Under the pieces are notes generated by a model that searched no databases, was not told the DNA's origin, and saw nothing but the letters and a program-made list of their open reading frames with translations. Below are positions 47,450-59,400 of a stretch of 64,000 bases of DNA, in pieces. The DNA lies in contig NC_134538.1 in the NCBI RefSeq assembly GCF_050624435.1, forward strand, positions 122,556,937 to 122,620,936. Reading direction: 5' to 3'. The position numbers were made by a program, and so were the translations under genes. How positions within the stretch are numbered: position 1 is the first letter of the stretch; each line of letters begins with the position of its first letter. The DNA is from Tenrec ecaudatus. Its lineage: Eukaryota > Chordata > Mammalia > Afrosoricida > Tenrecidae.

Positions 47450-50400
47450 CCATTTGTCTCTCGGGTGGTCCGTGGTGGTGGCTTGCATGTTGGGAGGCTG
47501 GGAGCTCCGCCCAGTGTTTAAATCGCCAGCAGGGTCACCCAGGGTGAACAGGCTTCAGCAGAGCTTCCACACTAAAAACAGACTGTGAAGAAGTCTAGGT
47601 CATGCTCTTCTGAGGAATTAGCCGCGGAATAGCTTCATGGCCAACAGCAAAATAGTGTCAGCGCCAGAATGGGTTTCTTCCGGTTGGGAAGCACTCAAAA
47701 CGCACCCGGGGAAGAGTTGCCTCCTCAAGTTGACACGTATGGACTAAAGCTTTGGGGAACAAACAGCTGCAAACACCCATTAGTAATGCGACCATGGAAT
47801 GTACCAAGTGTGAGTCTAGGAAAGTGAAAGTTGTTACAGAAGACAGGGACACATAAAGATCTATAACGCAGGCATTAGTGGGCTGGAATGGTCTGGCACT
47901 GACCACTTCGAGTCAGCCAATCATGTTCTTTACCATGAGGGGAATGACAGATGCAGGAGGAATGCCTTTGCAGTCACCATTAAAAAGAATTCTTTAAGAT
48001 CTATCTTAAGCAGAACACTGCCTGTGATGGAACAATATGTCTGCCTCTACCAGGGCGTTCAGTTAATACACTTACTGCTCAAATCTATGCACTGGCCACT
48101 AAAGAGATTGATGAAGAAACGGAAGAATTCTACCAATGTTTTCTATTTGAAATTGATTAAACATGCATTCAAGATGCATTAATGATTACTGATGATTATA
48201 ATGTGAAAACTGGAAACAAAGAAGGAGGGAGAGTAGTTGGAAAATATTACTTTGGTGATAGAAATGAAGCGGGAGCTTGCATGACAGAATTTTGCAAGAC
48301 CAACAAATTATTTACCGCAAATACCTTTTCCAGGAACATAAATGGTAAATGTTTACATGGACCTCACTAGACAGAATACATGGGAATCAAATTGACTACA
48401 TTTGTGGGAAGAGATGATGGAGAAGCTGAATATTAGCAGCTGAAATGAGGCCGGGGTGGACTGTGGAAGAACAAACAATCAATCGCTCATATGTAAATTC
48501 AAGTTGAAGTACAGCCAGAATACGCCTGAGAAGCAAGAATGGCAAGAGTGCTTGTCATTTACTTTGGACATGTTGTCAGGCGAGACCAGAGTCCGGAAAA
48601 GGACATCATGCTTGGGAAAGTGGAGGGGGGACAGTGAAAAGGAGGAAGCCTTCGACAAGATGGACCGACAATGGCTGCAGCAACCAGCGTACATCAGTTG
48701 TGGGGGTGGCCCAGGACGGGGCAGCATTTCGCTCTGCAGCACAGCGGGACCCTAGCAGTTGGAACTGACTCGACAGCATCTAACAGCTACCACCGAACAA
48801 GTTGAAGTTGAAGAAAATGAAAGCAAGTCCACGAGACCTCAATTTTGACCCGAGTATGCCCCACCCGAATTCCCGGAATATCTCAAGAACAGGTCTGACA
48901 CATGGAGCACTAATGGCAGGGGACCTGAAAGTGGTGGGATGACATCAAGTGCATCATGATAAAGAAAGCAAAGTGCCATTACAAAGACAAGAGAGGAAAG
49001 TGGACATTAGAAGAGACTCTCACACTTGCTCTTGAACATAGATTAGCTAAAGCAAATGGAAGAAATGAAGAAGTCAAAGAACTGACTAGAAAATGTCATA
49101 GGGCAGCTCAAGAAAACACGGTCAAGTCGTAGAATGAAATGTGCGAAGACATGGCGTTGGGTAGCGTAAAGGGAACTTGCTCAGCATGTCTCACACGGAC
49201 AGAAATGAAGGCCACATTCAGACTGGAGTGCCAGTACTGAACGATGCCGGAAGCGCCAAAAGAAGATGGAAGGGGTACACCGTCACTGTGCAGAAAGTAG
49301 CAGTTGACATCCAACTATTTCTAGAGTTGGCATATGATCGAGGACTGATGTTACCGAAGGAAGAAGTCCAAGTGAAAGCAACTGACAGAATACCAGTTGA
49401 AACATTCCAACAAGCTTGCGAAGTACTAGAAGCACTAACTCATCTATGCCAAGAAATTTGGAAGACAGCTAGCTACCTGACTGGAAGAGATCCATAGTTA
49501 TACCCATTCTAAAGAAAGGTGACCACACAAAGTGTGAGAATTATCATTATCTTTGGTTTCACAAGCCAATAAAATTTTGCTGAAAAACATTCAACAGTAG
49601 TTCCAGCTGATAGGGAGCTACCAGAAATTCAACCTGGATTCAGAAGGTGACATAGAATAAGGGATTTCACTCTGATGACAGGTGGAGCTTGGCTGACAGC
49701 AGGGAATACCAGGAAAAAAATGTTTACTTGACTATCAACACATTCGATTATGTTGATCATTAAAATTATGGAGACTATCGGGGACCTGTCCACAGAGCAA
49801 GGGGCAAGTATCGCACGGTTTAAAATCTGGAAAAGTATGCATCAGGATTGTACATTGATTTCTTTCACTGTATTTATTCAGTCTACATGCTGAGTAGATA
49901 ATCCAAGACACTGGACTACATGAACTAGCATCAGGATTGGAGGAAGGTTCATTAATCATCTTCCATATGCACATGACAGCCTTCACACAGCCTGGCTTGC
50001 TAGAAGTAATGAGGACGTGAAGCACTTGCTGATGAAGATCAAGGACTGCAGCCTTCGGTGTGGATGACAATGGAAGGTAAACCCAAATCCTCACCATTGG
50101 ACAATTAGATAACATCATGGAAGCAGCAGTCAGGAAATCAACCACCTATTGCACTGGGTCAATCTGCTGCAGACGACCTCTTTAAAGTGTGGCAAAGCAA
50201 GGATGTCACTTTGAGGACTAAAGTGCTCTTTTTCCAAGTCATGGTATTTTCTGTCGCTTCATATGCATGTCAAAGGTGGACTGTAAAGGAACCAAAGGAC
50301 CGCTGCATCCGAGTTATAGTGAAGAATATTGAAACTAGCAACGGGCTGCCCAAAGCACCAGCAATTCTGTCTTGGAGGACTAAGTGTAACTGAGTGATCC

Positions 50401-50785
50401 AAACCATTGTATCTTCAAACACCTCATATGCATGTGAAAGTTGGACAGTGAATCGACTAAGTAAGAATGGATTTACTTGAACTATGATGCTGAAGAACTC
50501 AGAATGTTCCTTACAAGTAAGGATGGTGAGCCTTCATCTCATGTTGTTTGGACATGTCCCCAGGAGGAACCAGGACCATGCTCGGTAAAATGGGGGGGGG
50601 GTGTCAGTGAAAAACAGGAAGACCATCTAGGAGGTGGATTGGTGAACACTGGCTGCAACAATGGGCTCAACGTAACAAGGGTGAGGAGGGTGCAGTGCGT
50701 GGTTAGAACTGGGCTGTTTCATTCCGTGTGTTAGGCGCTGCTATGAGCCAGAGTTGATTCGATGGCATTGAGCAGCAACAAAGAA
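47450..50785 (+). mobile_element. RTE/BovB-type LINE, nearly full length, inactive
   Basis: A 3.3-kb plus-strand element. The 5' region is followed by an AP-endonuclease-like segment (KTGNKEGGRVVGKYYFGDRN, QIDYICGKR-type sequence) to about 48480. After a nested insert the reverse transcriptase continues (PVETFQQACEVLEALTHLCQ, EIWKTASYLTG, FDYVDH-like block near 49742). The catalytic YADD block reads YAHD (49966-49977). The 3' end contains cactggctgcaacaatgggc and gttgattcgatggcattgag. Many stops and frameshifts. A segment of about 60 bp near 50241 recurs diverged near 50403. Confidence 0.88.
48511..48797 (+). mobile_element. Nested RTE 3' fragment with target duplication
   Basis: A second RTE 3' end (the segments gacatgttgtcaggcgagac, ggacatcatgcttgggaaag and ggaactgactcgacagcatc) interrupts the endonuclease/RT junction of the host LINE. 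The 11-bp sequence CAAGTTGAAGT is present at 48500-48510 and 48798-48808. Confidence 0.88.
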
Positions 50786-52464
50786 GTCATCTTCAATAAA
50801 AAAGATCATATTCCCAGATGTTCTTTAATGACTCAGGGGCTTCCTGGGAAGATGTTTTAAGAAAAATCTAAAACTGCTCTGGTAAGAAAAAGAACCAGAT
50901 AGTCGAACTGAGGATGTTTTTCCATGTTGACATCGTAGCTGCTCACTCTTCAAGGGTAGTGAAGGCGCTCCTTTGAGAATTCCCTGGGGAAAACCTTACT
51001 CTATCCATCCTACAGCCCCGAGGTTTCTGTTTGTTCCCCAAAGTCAGTAAGTCTTGCGAAGGAACACATTGTGATCATGTTGTCTAGTATTCTATGACTT
51101 TACAGCAGTCCCTTTTGACTTACCCCATGTATCCCACCTAAAATCTCTTAACCATAGACGTGGATGCTAAATAAATGTTTGTCAAGGCATGTTGATTGCT
51201 GGGTGGGACATATTCCACACTTGAAATTGTAAGTTTAAGTGTGTACTTATTTGGTGAACATCCTTTACCACGAAATTGTGTCAGTGTCCCTTGGGTCGAG
51301 ATTCTGCGTCCTTTTGCACCACGACCACGCTCCACGTCCCCTTCCCAGGTGGCCTCTGGAAGTAGATGTCTGAGAACTCACATGTAGGGGGAGGGGCTGA
51401 AAGAAAAGGGACTTATTTCCTACTGAAGGGAGTCAACGGGCTCTGCCTGGAAGGCTGGTATTTTTCAAAAGATCATTGTTTCATCTATTTAGGCTCAGCA
51501 TTAGTTGTGCCATTTCTTAAAATGTTTTTCGTAGACCAAAAAAAAACCCCCAAAACACACCACCTCTGGCAAGTCACCAAATTCAACAATGTCAGTCTGT
51601 TTTTATGTAGCTGATAATGGAGATAAGGGCAAAGTGTCAGTTACCTCTTTATCCTTAACAGATACACCCCCCGCCCTCCCGCCAGTGCGGGGCACATGGG
51701 AAGCACTCAGGAAATACCGCTGAGTGTTCTGAGGAGACCCTCACTGCGTCAGACTGTATCCTTGCCGAGTTCCCTATTGATTTTGCTCAGTGTGATGACG
51801 GAGCACGCACGGAGACACACCCAGTGAGAAACCAGTGTGAAGTTCGCCGGAAAGATACACCGCCAGAGAAAGAACAGGGGTAGTTTATTCTTCGCTTGCT
51901 GGGAGGGAGTCACGGACTCCAGGGAGTCAGAGAATCCGGGCTGCCTGGGAGGAGAGGAGAGAAGGGAAGGGGAGAGATGGAGCCCTGGACTCCCGGCCCC
52001 CATTGGGGGGACCCGAGCAGAGCAGTCCGTGCCTATCTGTTGTGGAGTGGAGAGCCAGTTGTGAGCTCAGCAGGAGAGGAGGGTAAAGCAACAAAGGGAG
52101 TGGGCAGAGACCACAGGTGGGCAAGTAGGAGGGAGGGGAAAGGATTTGCAGCTGCCAGCGGGGCTCTAAGGGGTCTCCTTCCATGAAAATTCCACGACAG
52201 GGTGGTGCTTTGGCAGATGGCTCCTTCATCTGCACCCTGGAATTTCCTGCCTTGGTCTGACAGGGGCACGCAGGCTTTTCCTAATGTCCTCCAACCAGAA
52301 CCTGAGCCAACATTACAACAAAGACGACTAAATGAAAAACGCGTGGCTTCCTAAGTGCTCCGTCAGGATGAAGTGACAGATAGGGTGTTTGACCTTGTCC
52401 TTTCCAAACCCGAGCAGGCTTCCAAACTTCCATCCGAGAGGAATAAAGAGAAAGCAACTTCAAA

Positions 52465-53510
52465 TGGTTTTTGGACAACTTTTTAATTACTGTAAGCATG
52501 GGCTTTCAGCGTGGCCCACCGGAGAGTGCCACCTTTTAGCGGTGTTAATGGACAGGTCAGGGTTGCAGGACCATTGTCACGTTGCTGGTGTTGGTGCAAC
52601 TGCATCAGAAGGTATGGGTGGATATCCCGCAGGAAAAGACAAGCCCCGAGGAGGAAGAACACCATGAAAGAACATCCACTGTTTTACAAATCACTCTTGT
52701 CACCACAGACACAAAACGGCAGCTACTGTCTGTCAGTGAGCCAGCCAGGGAGCACTTGAGAAACAAGGATCTCTCCACAAGGAAATGGGAACTCCTTTGG
52801 GGAATCAGGGCCTTCACCCACAGCTTTTAAGTAGAAAATATTTCAAGGTCAAGCACTTTTCTCCTTATGCACAAAACAACGCTAAACCAACATACATCTT
52901 TAGGAGTCTATTAAAGGAACACAATGTCTTCACAACTATCTTGTTGAGTAAGGACTTCAGTTAACTTTTGTCAGAGTCTAAGTGGCCCAAAATTCAGCAG
53001 CAAAATATTGCAACATAACAAGTAAATACAGTGTCCAGGTGTTATATTGTAGAAGAGAATACATAAAGGACGAACAGCGATAATTTAATCATAGAAAACA
53101 TGATATGTAGCTAAAATACAGTCCACTTAAATAACTTTGTGACCAAGAATGTTAAATACTGCACTAAATGCCATTTAAAACATAAAATATCTTAAACATT
53201 TTTGTGCTTAAACTTTTTTCTTTTTTTCCTGTTAAACTATGTCTTACTTTCAATACTGCCACTGTAACTGATATCACAACAGGTCACAATTTTCACGGAT
53301 ACATGAGGACATTTACTTCAGAGAAAATAAGTCACTTGTCATGAGTTCACAGTGTGGGAAAGTGGTTTTCACTCTGTCCCCAGAGGGCTTCCGGTTCATC
53401 ACCAAGTCCTCCGTGGAAATGTCCTGACAGCAGATGCAGTGCGAGATTAACAGGAGGAGGGGGGCAGCGACACATCACACGTTGAAAGGACAAATCAACG
53501 TTCTGCTTCT
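52465..53510 (-). other. RELN: RELN 3'UTR
   Basis: About 1.05 kb after the reelin stop codon is repeat-free, AT-rich and ends at a plausible poly(A) signal. No SINE, L1 or RTE fragment interrupts it, although such insertions are frequent on both sides, which fits selection on a transcribed UTR. The length agrees with the roughly 1-kb 3'UTR I remember for mammalian RELN. The exact cleavage site is an estimate. Confidence 0.75.
52482..52487 (-). terminator. RELN: Candidate RELN poly(A) signal ATTAAA
   Basis: ATTAAA on the minus strand lies about 1.02 kb past the reelin stop codon, in the context acagtaattaaaaagttgt. No AATAAA occurs on this strand between the stop and this point. Cleavage is expected about 15-25 nt further left. 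Confidence 0.55.
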
Positions 53511-53607
53511 TCATGGGTAGCGTCTGAGTGACCTGCGTCTTCTGTCGTAGAAGTGCCTGAGCCCATGTTGTCGTGAAAAATTCATCATGTAATTTTGTTT
53601 GCGAGTG
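53511..53607 (-). CDS. RELN: RELN terminal coding exon (reelin C-terminus)
   Basis: On the minus strand the exon begins with C completing a Ser codon and reads [20 protein letters not shown], then [11 protein letters not shown] and TGA (53513-53511). This is the basic C-terminal tail of reelin, the secreted extracellular-matrix glycoprotein that guides neuronal migration through VLDLR/ApoER2; the tail is known to affect secretion and signalling strength. The acceptor is a long pyrimidine tract ending cgaacag. One residue differs from the human tail as I recall it (Asp for Asn before RRRRS). Upstream exons, including the alternative micro-exon described for RELN, were not found in 53.6-64 kb. 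Confidence 0.96.
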
Positions 53608-54454
53608 CTGTTCGGACCAGAGTGCGGAGGCAGGAGGGAAGGAGAGAGAGCGTGTAAGTCCCATCATCGAAAGCAAAACCTGCGTGACTACATCCTAGTG
53701 ACTCTGGTAGTACTTGAGAAAGGGTAGGCTTAACAGATCACGCAGACATAACCCGTCAGGGACAAAGTACCCGAAGTCTGACACCACGATTTATTGCTTT
53801 TGTCTTTGCAACAAAAAAAACCCCGTTCTTTTCATGAGGGAGCTCCAGACCAGGTAAGATGTACATTCCCTTGATTTAGAACAAAAAAGCGGGCTCAGAC
53901 TATTTCTGGATATCTAATTTAATTTTCCTCTTGAACTCTGTGGACACCTGTACTTGAGTGGATCTCATCTTAAGAGAGGGTTCATCTCCTATGGGCTTAT
54001 TTAAATACGTCTTTAAAAGTAGGAAAACAATCTGCCCTTTAGCAAACATCCTTATTGAAATGTATGTAGTCAAATCATGTTAGTTAAGTCTACCTGACCT
54101 TCCAAATTTTATACACTCTTAGGGGACCGAAATGAGAACTTCCCCCCCATAATATTGGATACCATTGTCTTTCTCAAACAATAAGCGGCTCTTTACAATC
54201 AATTATACTTTCTTAGTCTTTTATGAACTCTCTTTCAGAGGTGTCTCTCTTTCATCAGGCCAAGTTTATAGACTATTCCCATAGCTGCTTACTGTGGAAG
54301 AAGATGGGAGATAAGGGGAGGAAGACACATACCTATATGGGAGCCTCAAAAAGCTGGTGGAAAAAAAAAGCTGGTGGAAAATGGAATGAAAAAGAATGGA
54401 ATTTCCCCACAAACTCTCTGAATCCCCCTCCTTCTATAATGTGTGTGATACCAG

Positions 54455-54625
54455 GCTGGTGTTGGGCTGCTAACTGCAACGTCAGCGGTTTGAAACCACC
54501 AGCAACTCCTGGGGAGGAAGATAAGGCCTTTTGCTCTCGGCAGGATCTATCGTCTTGGGGGCCAGGGCGCAGCTCTACTCTGCCCTAGAGGGATGCAGCG
54601 AGCCATGAGGACAGGACACGGGCTG
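54455..54625 (+). mobile_element. AfroSINE
   Basis: gtgttgggctgctaactgca, gtcagcggtttgaaaccacc, ctctactctgccctagaggg. Tail degraded. Confidence 0.82.
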
Positions 54626-55602
54626 GTAGTAGCTTTGAAAGCCCCTACAGGGCAAATGTGTTTTTAAACGGACCAGTACTTCCTAGTGTCACTGACAAGA
54701 AAAACAGCCCTATCTCACAGAGGCCTGAGTGGCAACCTATCTGTTGTGGCATCGGTATATGGGTTATGAGTGCGTGCTTACAAATATGCTCCATTTCACC
54801 TGAAAACTGGGGTGATCTCAAAGCCCTCTCCTACTCAACTTCATGGAGTGAGGAAATGCTTCTGGGAAAGACAATGCCATGTGATGATCAAGGTCAGGAT
54901 GGTGCGAGCTGGAGTTAGGATGGGTGGGTGGGGGGGGGGCGGGGGGCCGGGCAGTGTGGCACCGAGCAGTGTACTACTCTCCGGGCCGACCGTGCAGTCA
55001 GTGCGCGGCATTTACCACGCCAGGTGCGAAATGAGCCTTTAAACCTTGGCTTTCATACTCGTCACATTGAAATAGAGAAGCTTTAAGAAGACTGGAATTG
55101 ACTTGTTAGAAAATAAATTTATAAAATACCATAAACTAAACATGTAATCAACAAGCAGTAGCCTCTTCACTGAAAACCTGATAAAAAGATAAACATCAAA
55201 TAGGCATATATTTCGTAGACGCAAATAAAATGTTAATTTCTTTTCATCCTGGGTTTTTATATTGTCAAAATGCTAGAAACTACAGAATGTAATCTGAAGC
55301 TCTTGTTCAGAAATAGACCTTCCCCACGAATTCATTTTTTATCTTTAGCGAGCTCCCCGACTTCACCTCCCCTCCGTCAATGTGGCAATATTACATGTAT
55401 TGTTTATTCCCATCAGTTTCCATGTCAGAGTTGAAGCGTGAAACTCCTTTTTACCATTTATTGGTTGCTATAAGTACTCATTGCTAGCTATTTAAAATCG
55501 AGATGTTGGTCTTTTTAAAAGAGGACATCCTGCATTAATCAAGTACCAGGAAACAAGATCCCTTACTTCCTTCTTCCCACAATCTTGGGAAGGAGTCACC
55601 AA

Positions 55603-55806
55603 ACAGAACTCACTGCCATCGAGTCAATTGACTCACAGAAACCCTGCAGGGCAGGGCGAACTGTCCCTGTGGATTTCCAAGCCTGTCACTCTTTATGGGA
55701 GCAGAAAGCTTCCCTTTTCTCCCTTGGAGCGAGTGGCTGGTGGTTTGGAATTGCTCACCCTGGGGTCAGTGGTCACCGTGTGAGCACAGCACCGCCAGGG
55801 CTCCTT
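55603..55806 (-). mobile_element. AfroSINE, full length
   Basis: Minus-oriented from tgccatcgagtcaattgact to cgccagggctcctt, including ggctggtggtttggaattgc. The middle insert (ggagcagaaagcttcccttt) is present. Confidence 0.88.
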
Positions 55807-56499
55807 GGAGCCGTGCCAGTGCCCTGAAATTGTCCTTCTCACCTCCATTCTTTCCTCTAAGGCAAGAGGATCCATTCAAGAGACTACACAATACTAGCCA
55901 AGTATAACTACAGGTGTCATTGTGTGTATGCATGTGTGTATGCTTGTGCGTATCATTATCCACACACACACACATTTCAGCTTATTTCCCCTAAATTGCT
56001 GGCTTTTCCTTGTTCAAAACCCGTGTATCATCCTCTTGTCTATGAGGTAACTTAGATAGATGTCTCAAGTCCTCGACATTGGTTAATCTTTCTGTTTCTC
56101 AGCTGGTTTTTCCCTTTTTCCGTTGACTACACTCCTCTGCAGACTACTCTATTAACAAGTGACAAGTCTTTTCTACATGCCTCATCGACCAGCTTCATTG
56201 GCTTATCCTCAGTCACTTCCTAAATTCACATTAAACAAAATTTCATCCTGCTTTGGACTCCTGTAGTGCTCCTTCTCTGCTTGGCCTGTTTGGGCCCCTT
56301 GCTGCAGGGGCAGGTTAAACCCCCCACCCCCCACCCGACAAGAGCACCGAGGCCCCGGCCGAGCTGTAGCGGTCAGGCCAGGCCATGCTTGTTGGGCTTC
56401 TGGGGACTTACTGACTGGACTCCCACTGTAAGTCAATACGCTTTAACTCCAGGGAATAACTACAGAGTCAAAGCGATACAAAGGAGCCTGTTGAAAGCA

Positions 56500-59400
56500 T
56501 GTTAAAGATATACGAATCACTCCGATTGTAAAGTATGTGAAATAGTTGACAGTGAATAAACATAGAAACTCAGAACATTCAAGACATTTAGTTATAGCAA
56601 TGCACCTGAGATTGATGTGGGCGCTGCCTCAATATATGGGAAGGAAGGAACACTCATTTGATCAGATGTTGACATGCACGTTTCATGTGTTTTAACAAAG
56701 TTTCTCCATGGAATTATTTACTATGGGGCTGACGTAAAGCCTCCATTTTCTATGTAAGAAAATAAATATTAGCGGGTGACAGTTCTTACATATCCTGACA
56801 GTTAGGCCAGCGGTGGATGCTTTCATCCAATTTAGGGGCCATGTTCATTCAGCAGGTACTCTTATTTTGAGTCACATGAGAAGGCTTCAAAAGTTTGCGG
56901 GCCAATCCCAATATTTTTTATTCCACTTTCCCATGAAATTTGTGAAGCCTATCTCTGGATTGCTACGAATGTTGAGTAATGCGTTTGCTACACATGCTAC
57001 ACATGTTCATGTAGTCACCTCAAACGGTCATCCTGGAAACAAATAGGCAGTTTGCATGTGAAACACCTTTGCAGCCAGTCAGGGCGGAATCTAATAAAGT
57101 GTCCAAAATACCGCCTGTGACTGTTTAATCAGAGGACCCAGCTTTAGGTTCTGTGACTTCTAAGTGGCCAACCTATCCCGTCGGGGCACTAGAACAACTT
57201 TCACGATGTTGTGTTTACATTTGTGTGTGTGTCGAGCGGTTCTGTGAGCCTTTGAGATTTGTGGAACCATAGCTATAGTTTGCAGCTGGTGTAATAGCAG
57301 ATTTAATGGAATATTTAAGATTTATTTCTTCACTGCAGTTAAGAGGGGAGAGCAATTTTGTTATTTAAGTTCACTGAAAATAGGTAACATTTATTTCAGG
57401 GAACATAACTATGCCATGTGACATCAATCTGCGTTGACCACGGCAGAATGGGATTCATTTAAAAATTCTCTCATTAGGAGTAAGTCATTGAAAGAAGAGA
57501 GATTGGCCAGCAAGGGCTTCTTGGATAGGGTTTTTACAATGTCCATGAACTCTGAGGGAGCTTCAACAGTGTATGGGCTTATGCCGTACTTCCCTGGTTC
57601 TGCCCAGAGACTGTGGATAGAGCAAGATTCTCAACGAATGAGTAACTGTGCTTTTGAACTGTTCCCATTGACTGGAGCCGGGATCGTAGCTCGCTAATTT
57701 ACTGATGGAGCGCAAGCAAATAACAATTAGTGAAACACTGTAAGAGGTTGAAGTGTGAGTTAAACAGATGTTTAGCTCATTTGTTTTTGTGAAAAAACGT
57801 CATTGAACTTCATGGGAATCTAAAGGATATGAAGAGGATGGGAAATTGCTAGAAGTGAATTTTAGCACATAGAACTTTAGGCATTTGTAGTCATCAATAA
57901 CTGATTTAACACAAAAATGTATGGTAAACAAATAACAATGTATGTGACTGCAGAAATAAGGATGCATTAGGACTCTTAGAAATACTGATGAGTGTAAAAT
58001 AGGAAACCTCTGCTCAGAACTGCGCAATAAACATCCCTCTCACAAAAGATGCCACATGGTTTACTTTCTAATCATGAAGTTTCAGGAAGCCTACACGTAA
58101 GTAAGTGTAAGGCACACATATCTCAAAAATACTCCATATTTCTTATTTCGTGCTCACCCAGAAGTTTTAAGTATAAACTTCTAGTGCAGTATGTAGGTAT
58201 TTAATAAATATCTTTTTTCTTAAGTTTAACTATATTTCAACTAGAAGACAAATATAAGTGCCTGTTATGGATGGCAGGTTGCACGTAGAGGGATGTATAC
58301 CTCCCCAGTTTTTGAATTAATCCACTTCACTCTGCCAAGTCTTTTGTTATCATACATTCATTTATTAACTTAAATGGACAAAGTCCAGGTGGCCTCACAT
58401 ATCTCCAGCAGGGCTCATCTTGGGAAGGAGATTACATTTAACCAGAGCCCCGACCTCTTGGCCTACATTTCTATGTTCATTTTTTCCCTTGTAACAAACT
58501 CATATCCTGTGGGCGAATGAAGGGTACCCAGTATGTTGCTCAGGACAGAGGAGTGGCTAAGTCCACCTTGTTGCCCAGTGAAGGGTACTGGTTGGCACCC
58601 TGGACCATGCGGCTGTGCCTAACATGGCATGAATTACATACAGCAGTTATCTCAATTTGGACCTCCGAGTTTCCATGGGTCTAGGTTTCAAATTCCATTT
58701 TTCACTTCTTTTTCCAAAGAAAGTTTTCCGTTGCAAAGGCCGTCTGCAAACCTTCTCAGTGAACGGAGGTGAAGCTGCTGAAACGATTAGTGAGCAATTG
58801 CTCAGATTTAGCAAGAGGACTTACCTTACTCTAGTGGAAAACCAATGACAGCAAATAATGAAATATAACACAAGTTAAAAAATGCCTTTCAACGCATGCA
58901 GCGCTCTGATTAGTCATAAAAGTCTGATCAGGTTTAGACGCAATATAGGGCTTTTCATCTCTTTTGAAAATAAAAATTAAAGAAGTTATTTCTTATTCTT
59001 CTATAATTCAGTATACACATATATTTTACTTTTCTATGTAATGCAACATGCAATATTTGCTCATAACCATATGTTAAGGTACACGTAGCTATAGTAAGTA
59101 CTACATTTGGCATAAATGTTACATATTAAATACAATTGTTAAAGTAATAGTGTATTATAAACCACTATTATGAATTTTAACATCTGATTTATCAATTTAC
59201 ATTTTAGGAAATACTTATTCCCAAATATATTAAGGAACAGACTTTTAAAAGTACAAAAATAAAGCAGTCAAAATTTTGTAAAGGATAAATATGCTTTGCA
59301 ACAAATGTAATATATTGGTCTCCATAAATCATTTGTGCCAAAAAAGTGACAGTTTCTTGATAATGAGTAGCATGAGGGGATGGTCATGATGGAACTCATA

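Larger units (their letters stand above)
39861..52464. other. RELN-SLC26A5 intergenic region
   Basis: About 12.6 kb with no recognised coding exon. Identified: AfroSINEs (40155, 41285, 41500, 42178, 44575, 46330, 46960), an L1 3' UTR (40368-41000), a MER5A-like element (41930), an LTR-like element (43575-44060) and an RTE LINE (47450-50785). Nothing recognised in 39861-40150, 41000-41280, 42370-43570, 44060-44570, 44760-46320, 47190-47440 and 50790-52464. The part at 51.7-52.3 kb is purine-rich. Confidence 0.6.

Noticed and set aside
53347-53676. 109-codon minus-strand frame across the RELN terminal exon
   Set aside because: It is an out-of-frame reading across the exon; the reelin tail is in another frame starting at the splice acceptor.
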